This document shows positions 38,382 to 47,800 of a DNA stretch of 64,000 bases, piece by piece (the first letter of the stretch is position 1; every line of letters starts with the position of its first letter). The position numbers and the translations under genes were made by a program. The notes under the pieces are model-generated. The model saw only the letters and a program-made list of their open reading frames with translations, searched no databases and was not told where the DNA came from. The stretch is from Flavobacterium ovatum (GTDB lineage Bacteria; Bacteroidota; Bacteroidia; Flavobacteriales; Flavobacteriaceae). The stretch covers positions 1,240,001-1,304,000 of the forward strand of contig NZ_CP160035.1 of NCBI RefSeq assembly GCF_040703125.1, in the 5' to 3' direction.

Positions 38382-38696
38382 ATGAAAATACAATTCAATA
38401 CCGACAAAAATATAGAAGGACACGAAAGATTAGAAACTTACTTTACAACTGAATTAGAAAAATCGTTAGCGCGATTTGATGATAAAGTAACCCGTTTTGA
38501 AGTGCATTTGGGAGATGAAAACAATGCTAAAAGCGGAGTAGATGATAAACGATGTGTAATCGAAGCTCGTCCCGCTAAATTACAACCTATTGCAGTTACA
38601 GCTCATGCTGATTCAATTGAAAAAGCATTTTTCTTAGCTTCGGATAAAATCAAAAAAGCTTTGACAACCGCTTTTGAAAAGCAAAAGGTGCATTAA
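38382..38696 (+). CDS. hpf: Ribosome hibernation promoting factor family protein (short form)
   Basis: A 104-aa protein of the HPF/RaiA family: MKIQFNTDKNIEGHERLETYF, KVTRFEVHLGDEN and KLQPIAVTAHADSIEKAFFL are the typical beta-alpha-beta blocks. It binds the 30S decoding region during stationary phase and stress. It lacks the long-HPF C-terminal dimerisation domain. A strong terminator lies 35 bp after it. Confidence 0.9.
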   Translation: MKIQFNTDKNIEGHERLETYFTTELEKSLARFDDKVTRFEVHLGDENNAKSGVDDKRCVIEARPAKLQPIAVTAHADSIEKAFFLASDKIKKALTTAFEKQKVH

Positions 38697-38729
38697 TTAA
38701 GAGTATTCAAGGTCAGTTATAAATTCAAA

Positions 38730-38767
38730 AAAAAGCAGTCTAAAAAATTTTTAGACTGCTTTTTTTT
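38730..38767 (+). terminator. hpf terminator
   Basis: AAAAGCAGTCTAAAAA / TTTTTAGACTGCTTTT hairpin with a T-run. Confidence 0.88.
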
Positions 38768-39166
38768 GGGTTAAATTTTTTTGAAACACTTAGATTCATA
38801 GAGTTTTTTTTGAATATAAAAAAAGGCATTTTACTCTCAGAGGACAGATAGATTGGGGTTTTATGCCACAGATTAAAAAGATTTTTTCTGATTATTTTTT
38901 TTAAAATTTCTTGGATTTCTCTGATCAGTGTTCAAAAAAAATACAGCCACAAAGACGCTAAGGCACTACGGACTTCAAATCTTTTTTTATCCGTGTACTT
39001 ATTTTTAGTGGTTATGAAAAAGAGACGTTCTAAGCCCCGATCGCAGCAAATTATCCTTTTTATTTGCCCTAATGCGCTTGTTGATTTGGGGCAAATAAAA
39101 AGATAATGCGAAGAGCGGGACAACTCTTTATTGAAAGCACGTAATATTGTGCTCCTAATATCTCAG
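38768..39166. repeat. Convergent intergenic region with dispersed repeats
   Basis: No gene. It contains a CACAAAGACGCTAAGGC repeat (about 38947), the reverse of the CTTTGTG... repeats near 42550-42660, and the structured element copy 2. Confidence 0.5.
39032..39130 (+). repeat. Structured intergenic element, copy 2
   Basis: AGCCCCGATCGCAGCA then TTATCCTTTTTATTTGCCC and its complement GGGCAAATAAAAAGATAA, then TGCGAAGAGCGGGACAAC. Same framework as copies 1 and 3 with an unrelated inner stem. It lies between the convergent hpf and L,D-transpeptidase genes. Confidence 0.7.
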
Positions 39167-40750
39167 CTATTTCTCATACAACAAAGCCGCTAATGGTTCG
39201 TCACGTTCATAGATGTCATCGTAAAAATGAAGGTTTCCGTCTACGTCAACCCAGGCGGTAAAATAGCCAATGTAAACGGGAATTTTGTTTTTAAGTGTGT
39301 ACCAAGATTCAGCTCCCTTGTTCATGGCTTCGTCAATTTTTTCAGAGGTCCATTTTGGGTCATCTTTAAGGAGTATTTCGGCTAATTCTTTGGGTTTTTC
39401 AATACGAATACATCCGTGGCTAAAAGCTCTGTCTCGACGGCTAAATAAATGTTTGGACGGGGTATCGTGCAAATAGATGGAGTTAGAATTTGGGAATAAA
39501 AACTTGATGAGTCCTAAAGAATTTTTAGGCCCTGGCTTTTGACGTACTTTGCCGTCGTTCCATTCCATATTGTGTTTGGCAAGATAGTTAGGGTCTTTTT
39601 TGATGCCTGGTAAAATTTCATTTTTTTTGATGCTATAAGGAATGTTCCAATAAGGACTAAAAACGATATAACGCATGGGAGCGCTGAAAATAACGGTTTT
39701 GTTTACAGTTTTGCCCACAACTACATTAGAACGAAAAGTGGGTTTTCCATTCTCAAAGTAAGTGAGTTGATAGGCTGGGATGTTTATAGCAATAAGTTCT
39801 TTGGCTTTAGTAATGTCTTTCGCAATCCATCGACAACGCTCCATATTTACCACCAAGGTTTTGATGCGTTCAGATACAGGAATATTCAAAACTTTAAGAT
39901 GTGAGGGCAAAATGATTGTGCTCGATGCGTTGCGATTTGTTTCTTTGAATTTCAATACTCCTTTAGCTAATTGGTCATCATAAATGGCACTTTTAGAATC
40001 TGACTTTAACTCTCCTGTGAGGTATAAACGTGTTCTTAGTTGGGCAATGGTGTGCGTGCTATCTCCTAAATTAAGTGATTTTACTGCGGAATCCATTTTG
40101 ACAGTTTTCCAACCTCCGTTTTTTTCTATTTGGCGGTAAGATTTTAAGACGTTTTTTAAGAGGTAATATTGATAAAACAATCCTTTCTCTTTATTTTTTA
40201 TCAATGAAGGGTTTACTAGAAGTGAATCCAGGTACTTGCCATAGGTTTGTTTTTCTCTGGGAAGAAACCATTCCATTTGGTTGGTACTTTCCGTGTCAAG
40301 ACCTTGGTACACTTTGTCAACATAGTAAAAATACATGGAGGTGTTTAGCAACTCCGTAGTTGGGTTAGGTTTTTGACCGCTAGAAGGACTTTCGTATATC
40401 GAATCTAATTTTTGTCTGTAAGGAATGCTGGTAAGCACTCCTTCTTCTTCGATATTGATGATTTTGTTGTGTAATAAACTACCAAATTCGTTCACCCCAT
40501 TTTTGTCATACCAGATGTAATGGAATTGATGTTTCTGATAAAGTTCGTTCACCTCGTTTTGGTATTTGTCTAGCAAAGGGTGTTTTTGGAAAAATGTATT
40601 GACAAAGGTGCTGTCAAAGGTTAGCTCCCTTTCTTCTGTTGTTTGTTCAAGTGCAGTAGCTCCAGCTTTGTCTGTGAATTTTTTACAAGAAGTTGTAATT
40701 ATCAAAACGAGACTGAATAAAGGAATAATGAATATGTATAACTTTCTCAT
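39167..40750 (-). CDS. L,D-transpeptidase (YcbB-like) lipoprotein
   Basis: A 527-aa protein. The signal ends LIITTSCKK (Cys at about 23), so it is probably an outer-membrane or periplasmic lipoprotein. A peptidoglycan-binding-like region lies at about 235-290 (LGDSTHTIAQLRTRLYLTGEL). The YkuD catalytic domain is about 330-490, with IPAYQLTYFENGKPTFRSNV and the active-site DRAFSHGCIRIEKPKELAEI (His and Cys). It forms 3-3 cross-links in peptidoglycan. I chose ATG 40750; the upstream extension to 40789 would lie outside the signal peptide. Confidence 0.92.
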   Translation of the reverse strand: MRKLYIFIIPLFSLVLIITTSCKKFTDKAGATALEQTTEERELTFDSTFVNTFFQKHPLLDKYQNEVNELYQKHQFHYIWYDKNGVNEFGSLLHNKIINIEEEGVLTSIPYRQKLDSIYESPSSGQKPNPTTELLNTSMYFYYVDKVYQGLDTESTNQMEWFLPREKQTYGKYLDSLLVNPSLIKNKEKGLFYQYYLLKNVLKSYRQIEKNGGWKTVKMDSAVKSLNLGDSTHTIAQLRTRLYLTGELKSDSKSAIYDDQLAKGVLKFKETNRNASSTIILPSHLKVLNIPVSERIKTLVVNMERCRWIAKDITKAKELIAINIPAYQLTYFENGKPTFRSNVVVGKTVNKTVIFSAPMRYIVFSPYWNIPYSIKKNEILPGIKKDPNYLAKHNMEWNDGKVRQKPGPKNSLGLIKFLFPNSNSIYLHDTPSKHLFSRRDRAFSHGCIRIEKPKELAEILLKDDPKWTSEKIDEAMNKGAESWYTLKNKIPVYIGYFTAWVDVDGNLHFYDDIYERDEPLAALLYEK

Positions 40751-41122
40751 AAAACGGAATTTATAAAATAAACCTACGTAAAAATACATTAAAAAAAGCT
40801 ATTTGTAGTAATGGATTTTTAGAGGTTTAGTTGATTTTTTAATACTTCACAAGAACTGTACCTTTTATGTTTTAGTTGGAAATGAAGTGTTTTTTTTAAG
40901 TTTTGGAGTCAAATTATAGTTTATTGAAGAATTTTAAATAATTGTATTCTTAAGAAAATAACAAAATGTTTGTTTTTTAACTAGTTCAAGTCCTTTAAAT
41001 AGAGAATGTTTTGATGATTTCACGTAAAATGGTGGTTTGTGGTCAAAATTAAACCCTATGATTGAAAAAAATTAAATTATTTTTACCTTTGCCCCCTGAA
41101 TCAATGGGGTAAAAAAAATAAA
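40751..41122. promoter_or_regulatory. amt upstream region with canonical Bacteroidetes promoter
   Basis: TTG at 41062-41064, 19-bp spacer, TACCTTTG at 41084-41091, ending 31 bases before the amt start. The rest of the 372-bp gap is AT-rich with no gene. Confidence 0.75.
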
Positions 41123-42487
41123 ATGAAAATAGAGAGACGTTGGATCATTTCCTTTATAATAATTAGTTTAGTTTGCATAGCAGGATTATTTTGGCCTGCG
41201 GTTTCAAGCACTAATAAAATTTTATCTCAGTTTGGGACTTTAGATCAAATTGTGCCTGCTGATGTTGCTTGGATGTTAACCTCTTGTTGCTTGGTACTGA
41301 TTATGACGCCTGGACTTTCCTTCTTTTATGGTGGAATGGTAGGGAAGAAAAATGTTATTTCAACCATGTTACAAAGCTTTATTTGTATGGGGGTGGTTAC
41401 CTTAATTTGGGTAATTGTTGGGTTTAGTTTGGCTTTTGGTGAGCCAATTGGTGTACAGATTGGTGATGGGTTTTACAGTTTTATAGGAGACCCTACTTCC
41501 TTTGCTTTTATGGACTATGTGAATATTTTGCCACATAAGAATATTGCAGCGACCGTACCGTTTATGTTGTTTGCTTTGTTCCAAATGAAATTTGCTGTGA
41601 TTGCACCAGCAATTATTACGGGTTCTTTTGCGGAACGTGTACGTTTTATTTCCTATTTATTATTCATCTGTTTATTTACCATTTTTATATATGCTCCTTT
41701 ATGTCATTCGGTTTGGTATCCAACAGGGATTTTGGGTTCTTACTTTGGTGTAAAAGATTTTGCTGGGGGAACTGTAGTGCATATGAGTGCTGGTTTTGCG
41801 GCATTGGCGGGTGTTATGGTTTTAGGAAAACGAAATGACAGTAATCATGTACCCACTAATATTCCATTTGTATTGTTAGGTACAGGAATGTTATGGTTTG
41901 GATGGATTGGATTTAATGCAGGATCTTCGTTAGAGGCAAATGGAGTAGCGGCAATGGCTTTTGCAACTACTACCACCGCTTCAGCAGCAGCAATGTTGAC
42001 TTGGATTTTCTTTGATCGATTGAACGGACGCAAAGTTTCGGCATTAGGAGCTTGTATTGGAGCCGTTGTTGGATTGGTTTCGATTACTCCTGCGGCAGGT
42101 TATGTTTCAGTGCCTGAAAGTATGTTTTTTGGATTTATAACCGCTATAGTGTCAAATGCTTTAGTGCATTCTAGTTTGTTGCGCAAAGTAGATGATACTC
42201 TTGATGTGTTTGCTTGCCATGGTGTGGGCGGAATCATGGGAATGATTTTAACGGCTATTTTTGCTCATGGCGAAGATGCTAGTTTGATGCACGGTGGTTG
42301 GGGGGTCTTTGGTCACCATATGATGGCATTGGTTTTGGTTTCTATCTTTACTTTTTTTGGAGCTTATCTTTTGTTCAAAGTAACCAATTGGATTATTCCG
42401 ATGCGTGTTTCCAAAGAGTCTGAGGTGATCGGTTTGGATATTTCGCAACATGATGAAACACTTTTTCCTATCGAATGTTCGGAGTAG
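41123..42487 (+). CDS. amt: Ammonium transporter
   Basis: A 454-aa protein with about 11-12 transmembrane helices. Signatures: VAWMLTSCCLVLIMTPGLSFFYGGMV, FAGGTVVHMSAGFAALAG (a conserved pore His) and DDTLDVFACHGVGGIMGMI (second pore His). It takes up ammonium. No adjacent glnB-type PII gene was seen within the window. A Bacteroidetes promoter precedes it. Confidence 0.95.
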   Translation: MKIERRWIISFIIISLVCIAGLFWPAVSSTNKILSQFGTLDQIVPADVAWMLTSCCLVLIMTPGLSFFYGGMVGKKNVISTMLQSFICMGVVTLIWVIVGFSLAFGEPIGVQIGDGFYSFIGDPTSFAFMDYVNILPHKNIAATVPFMLFALFQMKFAVIAPAIITGSFAERVRFISYLLFICLFTIFIYAPLCHSVWYPTGILGSYFGVKDFAGGTVVHMSAGFAALAGVMVLGKRNDSNHVPTNIPFVLLGTGMLWFGWIGFNAGSSLEANGVAAMAFATTTTASAAAMLTWIFFDRLNGRKVSALGACIGAVVGLVSITPAAGYVSVPESMFFGFITAIVSNALVHSSLLRKVDDTLDVFACHGVGGIMGMILTAIFAHGEDASLMHGGWGVFGHHMMALVLVSIFTFFGAYLLFKVTNWIIPMRVSKESEVIGLDISQHDETLFPIECSE

Positions 42488-42760
42488 GATTTTTTCAAAA
42501 ATCAAAAATCAAAGGGCAAAGTTCAAAAAACTTATTTTCTTAGTTCTTTAGCGCCTTAGCTGTAAAATCAAAAAAGCGTTAATCAAAAATAGATAAACCT
42601 TAAGGTCTTTGCGACTTAGGGGTAAAATACTGCTTTGTGAACTTAGCGCTTCCTTTGTGTTCTTTGCGGTTAAACATTAAACTAAAAATCATTATTCTTC
42701 ATTCGAAAATCTCTTTGGTCTTATATATTTCCGTAAATTTGCCGAAATATTTAAAAAATC
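42488..42760. repeat. Intergenic region with rRNA-like dispersed repeats
   Basis: It holds TTTTTTCAAAAATCAAAAATC, AGTTCTTTAGCGCCTTAGC, AGGTCTTTGCGACTTAGGG and CTTTGTGTTCTTTGCGGTT. All are repeats widely seen in Bacteroidetes spacers. TAAATTTG at 42734-42741 is a probable -7 box for trmB. No gene. Confidence 0.6.
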
Positions 42761-43438
42761 GTGGGAAGCAAAAATAAATTAAAAAGATTCAAAGAAAACG
42801 AAACATTCGATAATGTATTTCAACCAACTAGAGAAGAAGTTGTAGGTGATTTGTTTCCGTTGAAAGGGAAGTGGAATTCAGATTTCTTCAAAAATGACAA
42901 TCCTGTTGTCTTGGAATTAGGATGCGGAAAAGGGGAATATTCAGTAGGTTTAGCCGAAAGATATCCAGATAAAAACTTTGTTGGAATTGATATCAAAGGG
43001 GCTCGTTTTTGGCGTGGAGCCAAAACTGCTGTAGAAACAGGTTTACACAATGTAGCTTTTATTCGTACCCAAATCGAATTAATCAATCACATTTTTGCTG
43101 AAAATGAAGTGGACGAAATTTGGATTACTTTTCCAGATCCACAAATCAAATACAAAAGAACGAAACACCGTATGACCAATTCGGAGTTTTTAAAGTTGTA
43201 TAAAAAAGTTTTGAAAAAAGATGGTGTGATGAACCTGAAAACGGATAGTGAATTCATGCATGGTTACACTTTGGGATTACTTCACGGAGAAGGTCACGAA
43301 GTACTTTACGCCAACCATAATGTGTATGTAAACGAAGGAAGTCCAGAAGAAGTAACAGCTTTTCAGACTTTTTACGAAAAACAATATTTGGAAGTTAACA
43401 AAGCAATCACATATATTAAATTCAGAATCAAAGACTAA
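42761..43438 (+). CDS. trmB: tRNA (guanine-N7-)-methyltransferase
   Basis: A 225-aa SAM-dependent enzyme for m7G46 in tRNA, from a GTG start at 42761. Motif I is LELGCGKGEYSVGLAERY, followed by FVGIDIKGARFWRGAKTA and the catalytic DEIWITFPDPQIKYKRTKHR (the PDPxxKxRH motif, here PDPQIKYKRTKHR). Ends KYIKFRIKD. The LysE gene starts 35 bases downstream and may be co-transcribed. Confidence 0.93.
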   Translation: MGSKNKLKRFKENETFDNVFQPTREEVVGDLFPLKGKWNSDFFKNDNPVVLELGCGKGEYSVGLAERYPDKNFVGIDIKGARFWRGAKTAVETGLHNVAFIRTQIELINHIFAENEVDEIWITFPDPQIKYKRTKHRMTNSEFLKLYKKVLKKDGVMNLKTDSEFMHGYTLGLLHGEGHEVLYANHNVYVNEGSPEEVTAFQTFYEKQYLEVNKAITYIKFRIKD

Positions 43439-43473
43439 TTAGTGTTTCGCTAATAGTCTTTTAAATAAATAGG

Positions 43474-44109
43474 ATGAATTTTATAATTCCTTTATTTTTA
43501 GGTTTTGCCACAGCAGTTGTAGGGATTATTCCGCCAGGATTAATCAATATGACAGCCGCAAAAGTGAATCTAAAAGAAGGAAATCGAAATGCATTTTCGT
43601 TTGTTTTAGGAGCGGTTATAATTATATTTTTCCAAGCTTATATTGCTATTTTATTTGCAGAAGTAATTAACTCTCGCCCAGATATTGTTATTCTGATGCG
43701 TGAAATAGGTTTTGGGATTTTTACGTTATTGACTATCTTCTTTCTATTCATTGCCAAAAAGCCTAAACTAAAAGAAGCTAAAATTGGTAAAAAAAGTAAA
43801 AAGAAGCGTTTTTTCTTGGGAATGTTACTTTCAGGACTTAACTTTTTTCCAATTCCGTACTACGTTTTTGTCAGTATAACGTTGGCATCGTATCAGCTTT
43901 TTTCATTTATGAATAGTTCGATACTGACTTTCGTGAGTGGAGTAGTAGTGGGGTCGTCCTTGGTCTTTTATTGCTATATCGCTTTCTTTCAGAAAGTAGA
44001 ATCCAAAGCCGACTCCCTTTTGAAAAATATGAATCTTATCATAGGGAGTATTACAGGATTGATTGCTGTTGTGACTTTGATTAATATTATACATTATTAT
44101 TGGGGTTAG
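43474..44109 (+). CDS. LysE-family transporter
   Basis: A 211-aa protein with about six helices. Start PLFLGFATAVVGIIPPGLINMTAAKVNLKEGNRNAF matches LysE/RhtB exporters (PPGLINM pattern). Probably exports an amino acid or small metabolite; the substrate is not readable. Follows trmB. Confidence 0.88.
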   Translation: MNFIIPLFLGFATAVVGIIPPGLINMTAAKVNLKEGNRNAFSFVLGAVIIIFFQAYIAILFAEVINSRPDIVILMREIGFGIFTLLTIFFLFIAKKPKLKEAKIGKKSKKKRFFLGMLLSGLNFFPIPYYVFVSITLASYQLFSFMNSSILTFVSGVVVGSSLVFYCYIAFFQKVESKADSLLKNMNLIIGSITGLIAVVTLINIIHYYWG

Positions 44110-44155
44110 TTTAATTTTTTATATTTAAAAGTTACTCCGTTTGTATCTTCACTAA

Positions 44156-44740
44156 TATATTGTAGAGCATAATAATTCCCTTCGCTGGTATGATACCACC
44201 GAAAAAATTCTGGATGTCTTTCCTTTTTTAGAAAAATACCCCATAAAGAATGTTGCCATTCATACCCACAATGGAAAACAGCTCTACAAAGGCGGCGTTC
44301 ATTTAGACGCTTTCCAAACTTGTATTGACCAAAGCAACGTAAAATTATACTACAACGGCGATATTACCACGGTAACAAAGTTCAAAGAAATGCAGGACCG
44401 ATTTCCAACTATCGACCACTGGATGATAGGAAGAGGATTGATTGCTGATCCTTTTTTGCCAAGCATGATTAAAAGCAACAGCGTGGAATATCCACGAAAT
44501 AAGATGAAATTGTTTAGTGAATTTCACGACACCTTATACGCTGGCTATAGCGAATCATTATCTGGTTCTACGCACATCTTATTGAAAATGCATCATTTAT
44601 GGGAGTACTTTTCTGTTATTTTTGCTAATCCTCACAAAGTGGCTAAAAACATAAGGAAATCAAAGAGTATTCGCAATTATGAGCAAACGGTGAAGGAGGT
44701 TATTAAGGCAGATATATCAAATACAAATATTGGAATATAA
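44156..44740 (+). pseudogene. Truncated tRNA-dihydrouridine synthase fragment
   Basis: An open frame reads SLRWYDTTEKILDVFPFLEK, PIKNVAIHTHNGKQLYKGGVHLDAFQ, VKLYYNGDITTVTKFKEM, HWMIGRGLIADPFLP. These match the C-terminal half of Dus enzymes (the FMN barrel). The N-terminal half, about 140 residues including the catalytic Cys, is missing, and the usual arginine in HAR-type loops is THN here. There is no start codon near the beginning of the frame. A decayed fragment. Confidence 0.8.
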
Positions 44741-44776
44741 ATATATAGTAGAGTTAAGCTTTTAGATATTTAAATT

Positions 44777-44830
44777 TTGACTCAATCTCTATAAATCACT
44801 TTGAAAAATGATGTATAGAGATTGAGTCAA
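44777..44830. terminator. Bidirectional terminator between the Dus fragment and the adhesin gene
   Basis: A 17-bp perfect stem TTGACTCAATCTCTATA / TATAGAGATTGAGTCAA with a further inner ATCA/TGAT pair and AT-rich flanks. Probably serves the convergent adhesin gene, whose stop is at 44841. Confidence 0.75.
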
Positions 44831-44840
44831 TAAAAATATT

Positions 44841-47800
44841 TTAAAAATATCTAGCAGCTCTTACGCTCAATAAGGAACCTCTAAAGTTTCTAGCTTTACT
44901 CCCATTGAGAGAATTAACATCGGCAGCTCGGTCCTGAAAAACATCACCAGTTGAAGTCCAATACCAATTACTTTTATTAGCTGAATTAGTTGAATCATAA
45001 TATAACCCACCAATTGAACTTTTATTTTGATAAATTTTTAGCATTTCATCGTATGAAGGTAAAAACCAGTCATCATAAACCGTTCCGTTAACAGTAATGC
45101 TATAGTCTGCGCATATCTTTGCTGCATAATTTGTAGGACTACTTTCAGTATTTGAAGAAATAATTAATGAAGTATTAGTACTACCCGCACCAATAGCACA
45201 AGGCAAAGCAAATCCTGATGACGTATGCCGATTAGTACAATCATAAGTGGTGGAAAGTCCGTCAAAATTTTGCCCCCAACGAATTCCATTACTTAAATCA
45301 CTATTTGAAACAATAATCCCATGAAATTCTCCAGAAACAAAACCAGGATCACCATTTTGAAAAACATAGGCTATTTTGCCACCTCTTAAATTTGATCCTT
45401 CTTGTAGTTGTAACTGAACATCATTACCTATAAAATTAGTCCATCTTGCACCATTAAAAACTTGTAGTTCCCCATTTTCTCCACAATTTTTACACCAAAC
45501 AATTAAACCGGCAACTGGAGAACTTATTGAATTTCTTTCGGTTTGTGTCATTCGTGGGGGTAAGAATCCTTGAGTAGTTGATGACACCTCAAGTACTGCA
45601 GATGATGTTGGTGCCGTTGTGCCTATCCTTAAATTATTATTTAACGATTTAGATCCTGAAATGGTTTGTGAGGTAGTTAAATCAACAAAATCACTACTTG
45701 TGGCAACGCTTGGTGTAGTCCAAGCCGTTACGCCATCGGCATCGGTAGTTAAAACTTGGTTGGCTGTACCTTTAGTTTTGGTGTAGGTAACTTCGCCAGC
45801 GGTTAGCGTTCCACTTGTTTTTACGTTGGTTACATCTGTGCTACCTAATTGGATGGTGTTGCTTGCGGTAACTTTTGCGTTAAAACCTATTGCAGTGGCG
45901 TTGGTTAATTCTGCTCCACTGATCACTACAACATCTGCAGAAACACCTAACGCCGTGTTTTGATTTCCTGAAACATTAGAACTAAGTGCACGGTCACCTA
46001 TTGCCACATTTTGACTTCCTACAGTATTATTTGTTAAACTATTGGCTCCTAATGCCGTATTGACATTACCATCTGTATTGCTAGCCAATGCTTTAGAACC
46101 GACAGCAACAAGAGAATTTCCATCTACACTAAGTTCAAGTGCTTTCCATCCTACAGCTGTATTATTGCTATTGGCATTTACAGTAAGTGTTGATCTACCT
46201 AAAGCTGTATTGCCCCATCCTGTATTATTGACTAACGCATCAAGACCTAAAGCTGTATTATATGCAGCACTATCTGGAGCACCACCTCCAACGCCAACGG
46301 TAATACCGTTTATTTTCGCATCGCTGCTAAATGTTTTATTCCCCGCAATGGTTTGGTTAGCCGTTAAGTCTACAAAGTTTTGAGTTGACGAGCCTGTTCC
46401 TCCATTGACAATGGCTACAATTCCAGAAACATTTGTTGCTGTTCCGGATGCTATATTAGCATCTACATAGGTTTTTACAGATTTTACAGAAGGAAACTTC
46501 ACATCAGAAGCACCATCTGTAGTGACATCTGTAGATTTATTAGCTGCATCTTCTTTTAAAGCGATTGCTGTATTTTGTGCCGCTTGTTCCTCCGTAATTG
46601 TAGTTAAAGAACTTATAGCTGGAAAACCTACAGCTCTAACCGCACGAACCATTCTACTAGTATTTTTAGTAAAAGGCTGCTGATGGTTATTGCCGAAAAA
46701 CAATGCCCATGCACTGGAACCTGTCTCTGTAGAACTCCAATAAGAACCGGAACCCCCACCAAAATTCACACCACCATTTGTCGTGGCGATTACATTAATA
46801 GTATTTCTGTTCAGACCCATCTGATATAATTCGTCTTTTGAGGGCAGATACCAGTTGGTAAAGCCACCTCCATTATATGCTCTTGCCAGACCAGCTGCAT
46901 AATTTGTTGCTGTAGCTCCTTGTGCGGTTATAATCGCATCTGTGTTACTTGCTCCTGTTTCTACAGCAGTTCCAGTTGCTCCAGTGGTTAAATTTGAGCC
47001 ATTGTACCATTGGATTCCATCGCTTTGGTCTTCAATAGAACAAACTAGACCTTTTGAGTTATCCACTGGATCTACCCAAAACACAACACCACCTCCAACA
47101 AAATCACCTATAGCTAGTGTCTGCGCCGCTACACCATCAGAAACCACCGTATCGAAAGCTTCAGAAACAAATGCAGTTGTTGCCAATTGCGTTGTACTCG
47201 TTCCAGCTGTAGCGGTTGGCGCTAAAGGCACACCTGTAAAGGATGGCGAAGCGATATTTGCTTTTAAATCCAATGCCGTTTGCGCTGCCGTAGAAACTGG
47301 TTTATTAGCATCGCTTGTATTATCCACATTTGCCAAACCGACCATGGTTTTAGTAATACCACTTATTGTTCCAGTAAATGTTTTATTTCCTGCAACCGTT
47401 TGATCGGATGTTACATCTACAAAATTTTGAGTTGCCGAGCCTGTTCCTCCATTGGCAATGGCTACAATTCCAGAAACATTGGTTGCTGTTCCTGAAGAAG
47501 TTAGATAAGTTGAACTATCTACTGAACCATCTGCTTTTAAAAATTGTGATGTTGTTCCAGTTGGTATTTTGAAACCAGCAGCGCTAACATCTCCTGCGGC
47601 GGTAATACTCCCTCCTGTGGCTGATAATTGAGAAATATAGGTCTGGAAAATCCATGATTGCTGAAGTCCACCATAGTATGCAGGAAATGAAACGGTTGTA
47701 CCTACATTACTAGACCCATAGTTTAACCCTATAGTTACTGATGCTCCAGTAATTTGAAGCCAATATACTGCTCCTGCTACTACTGTAACATTAGATATTG

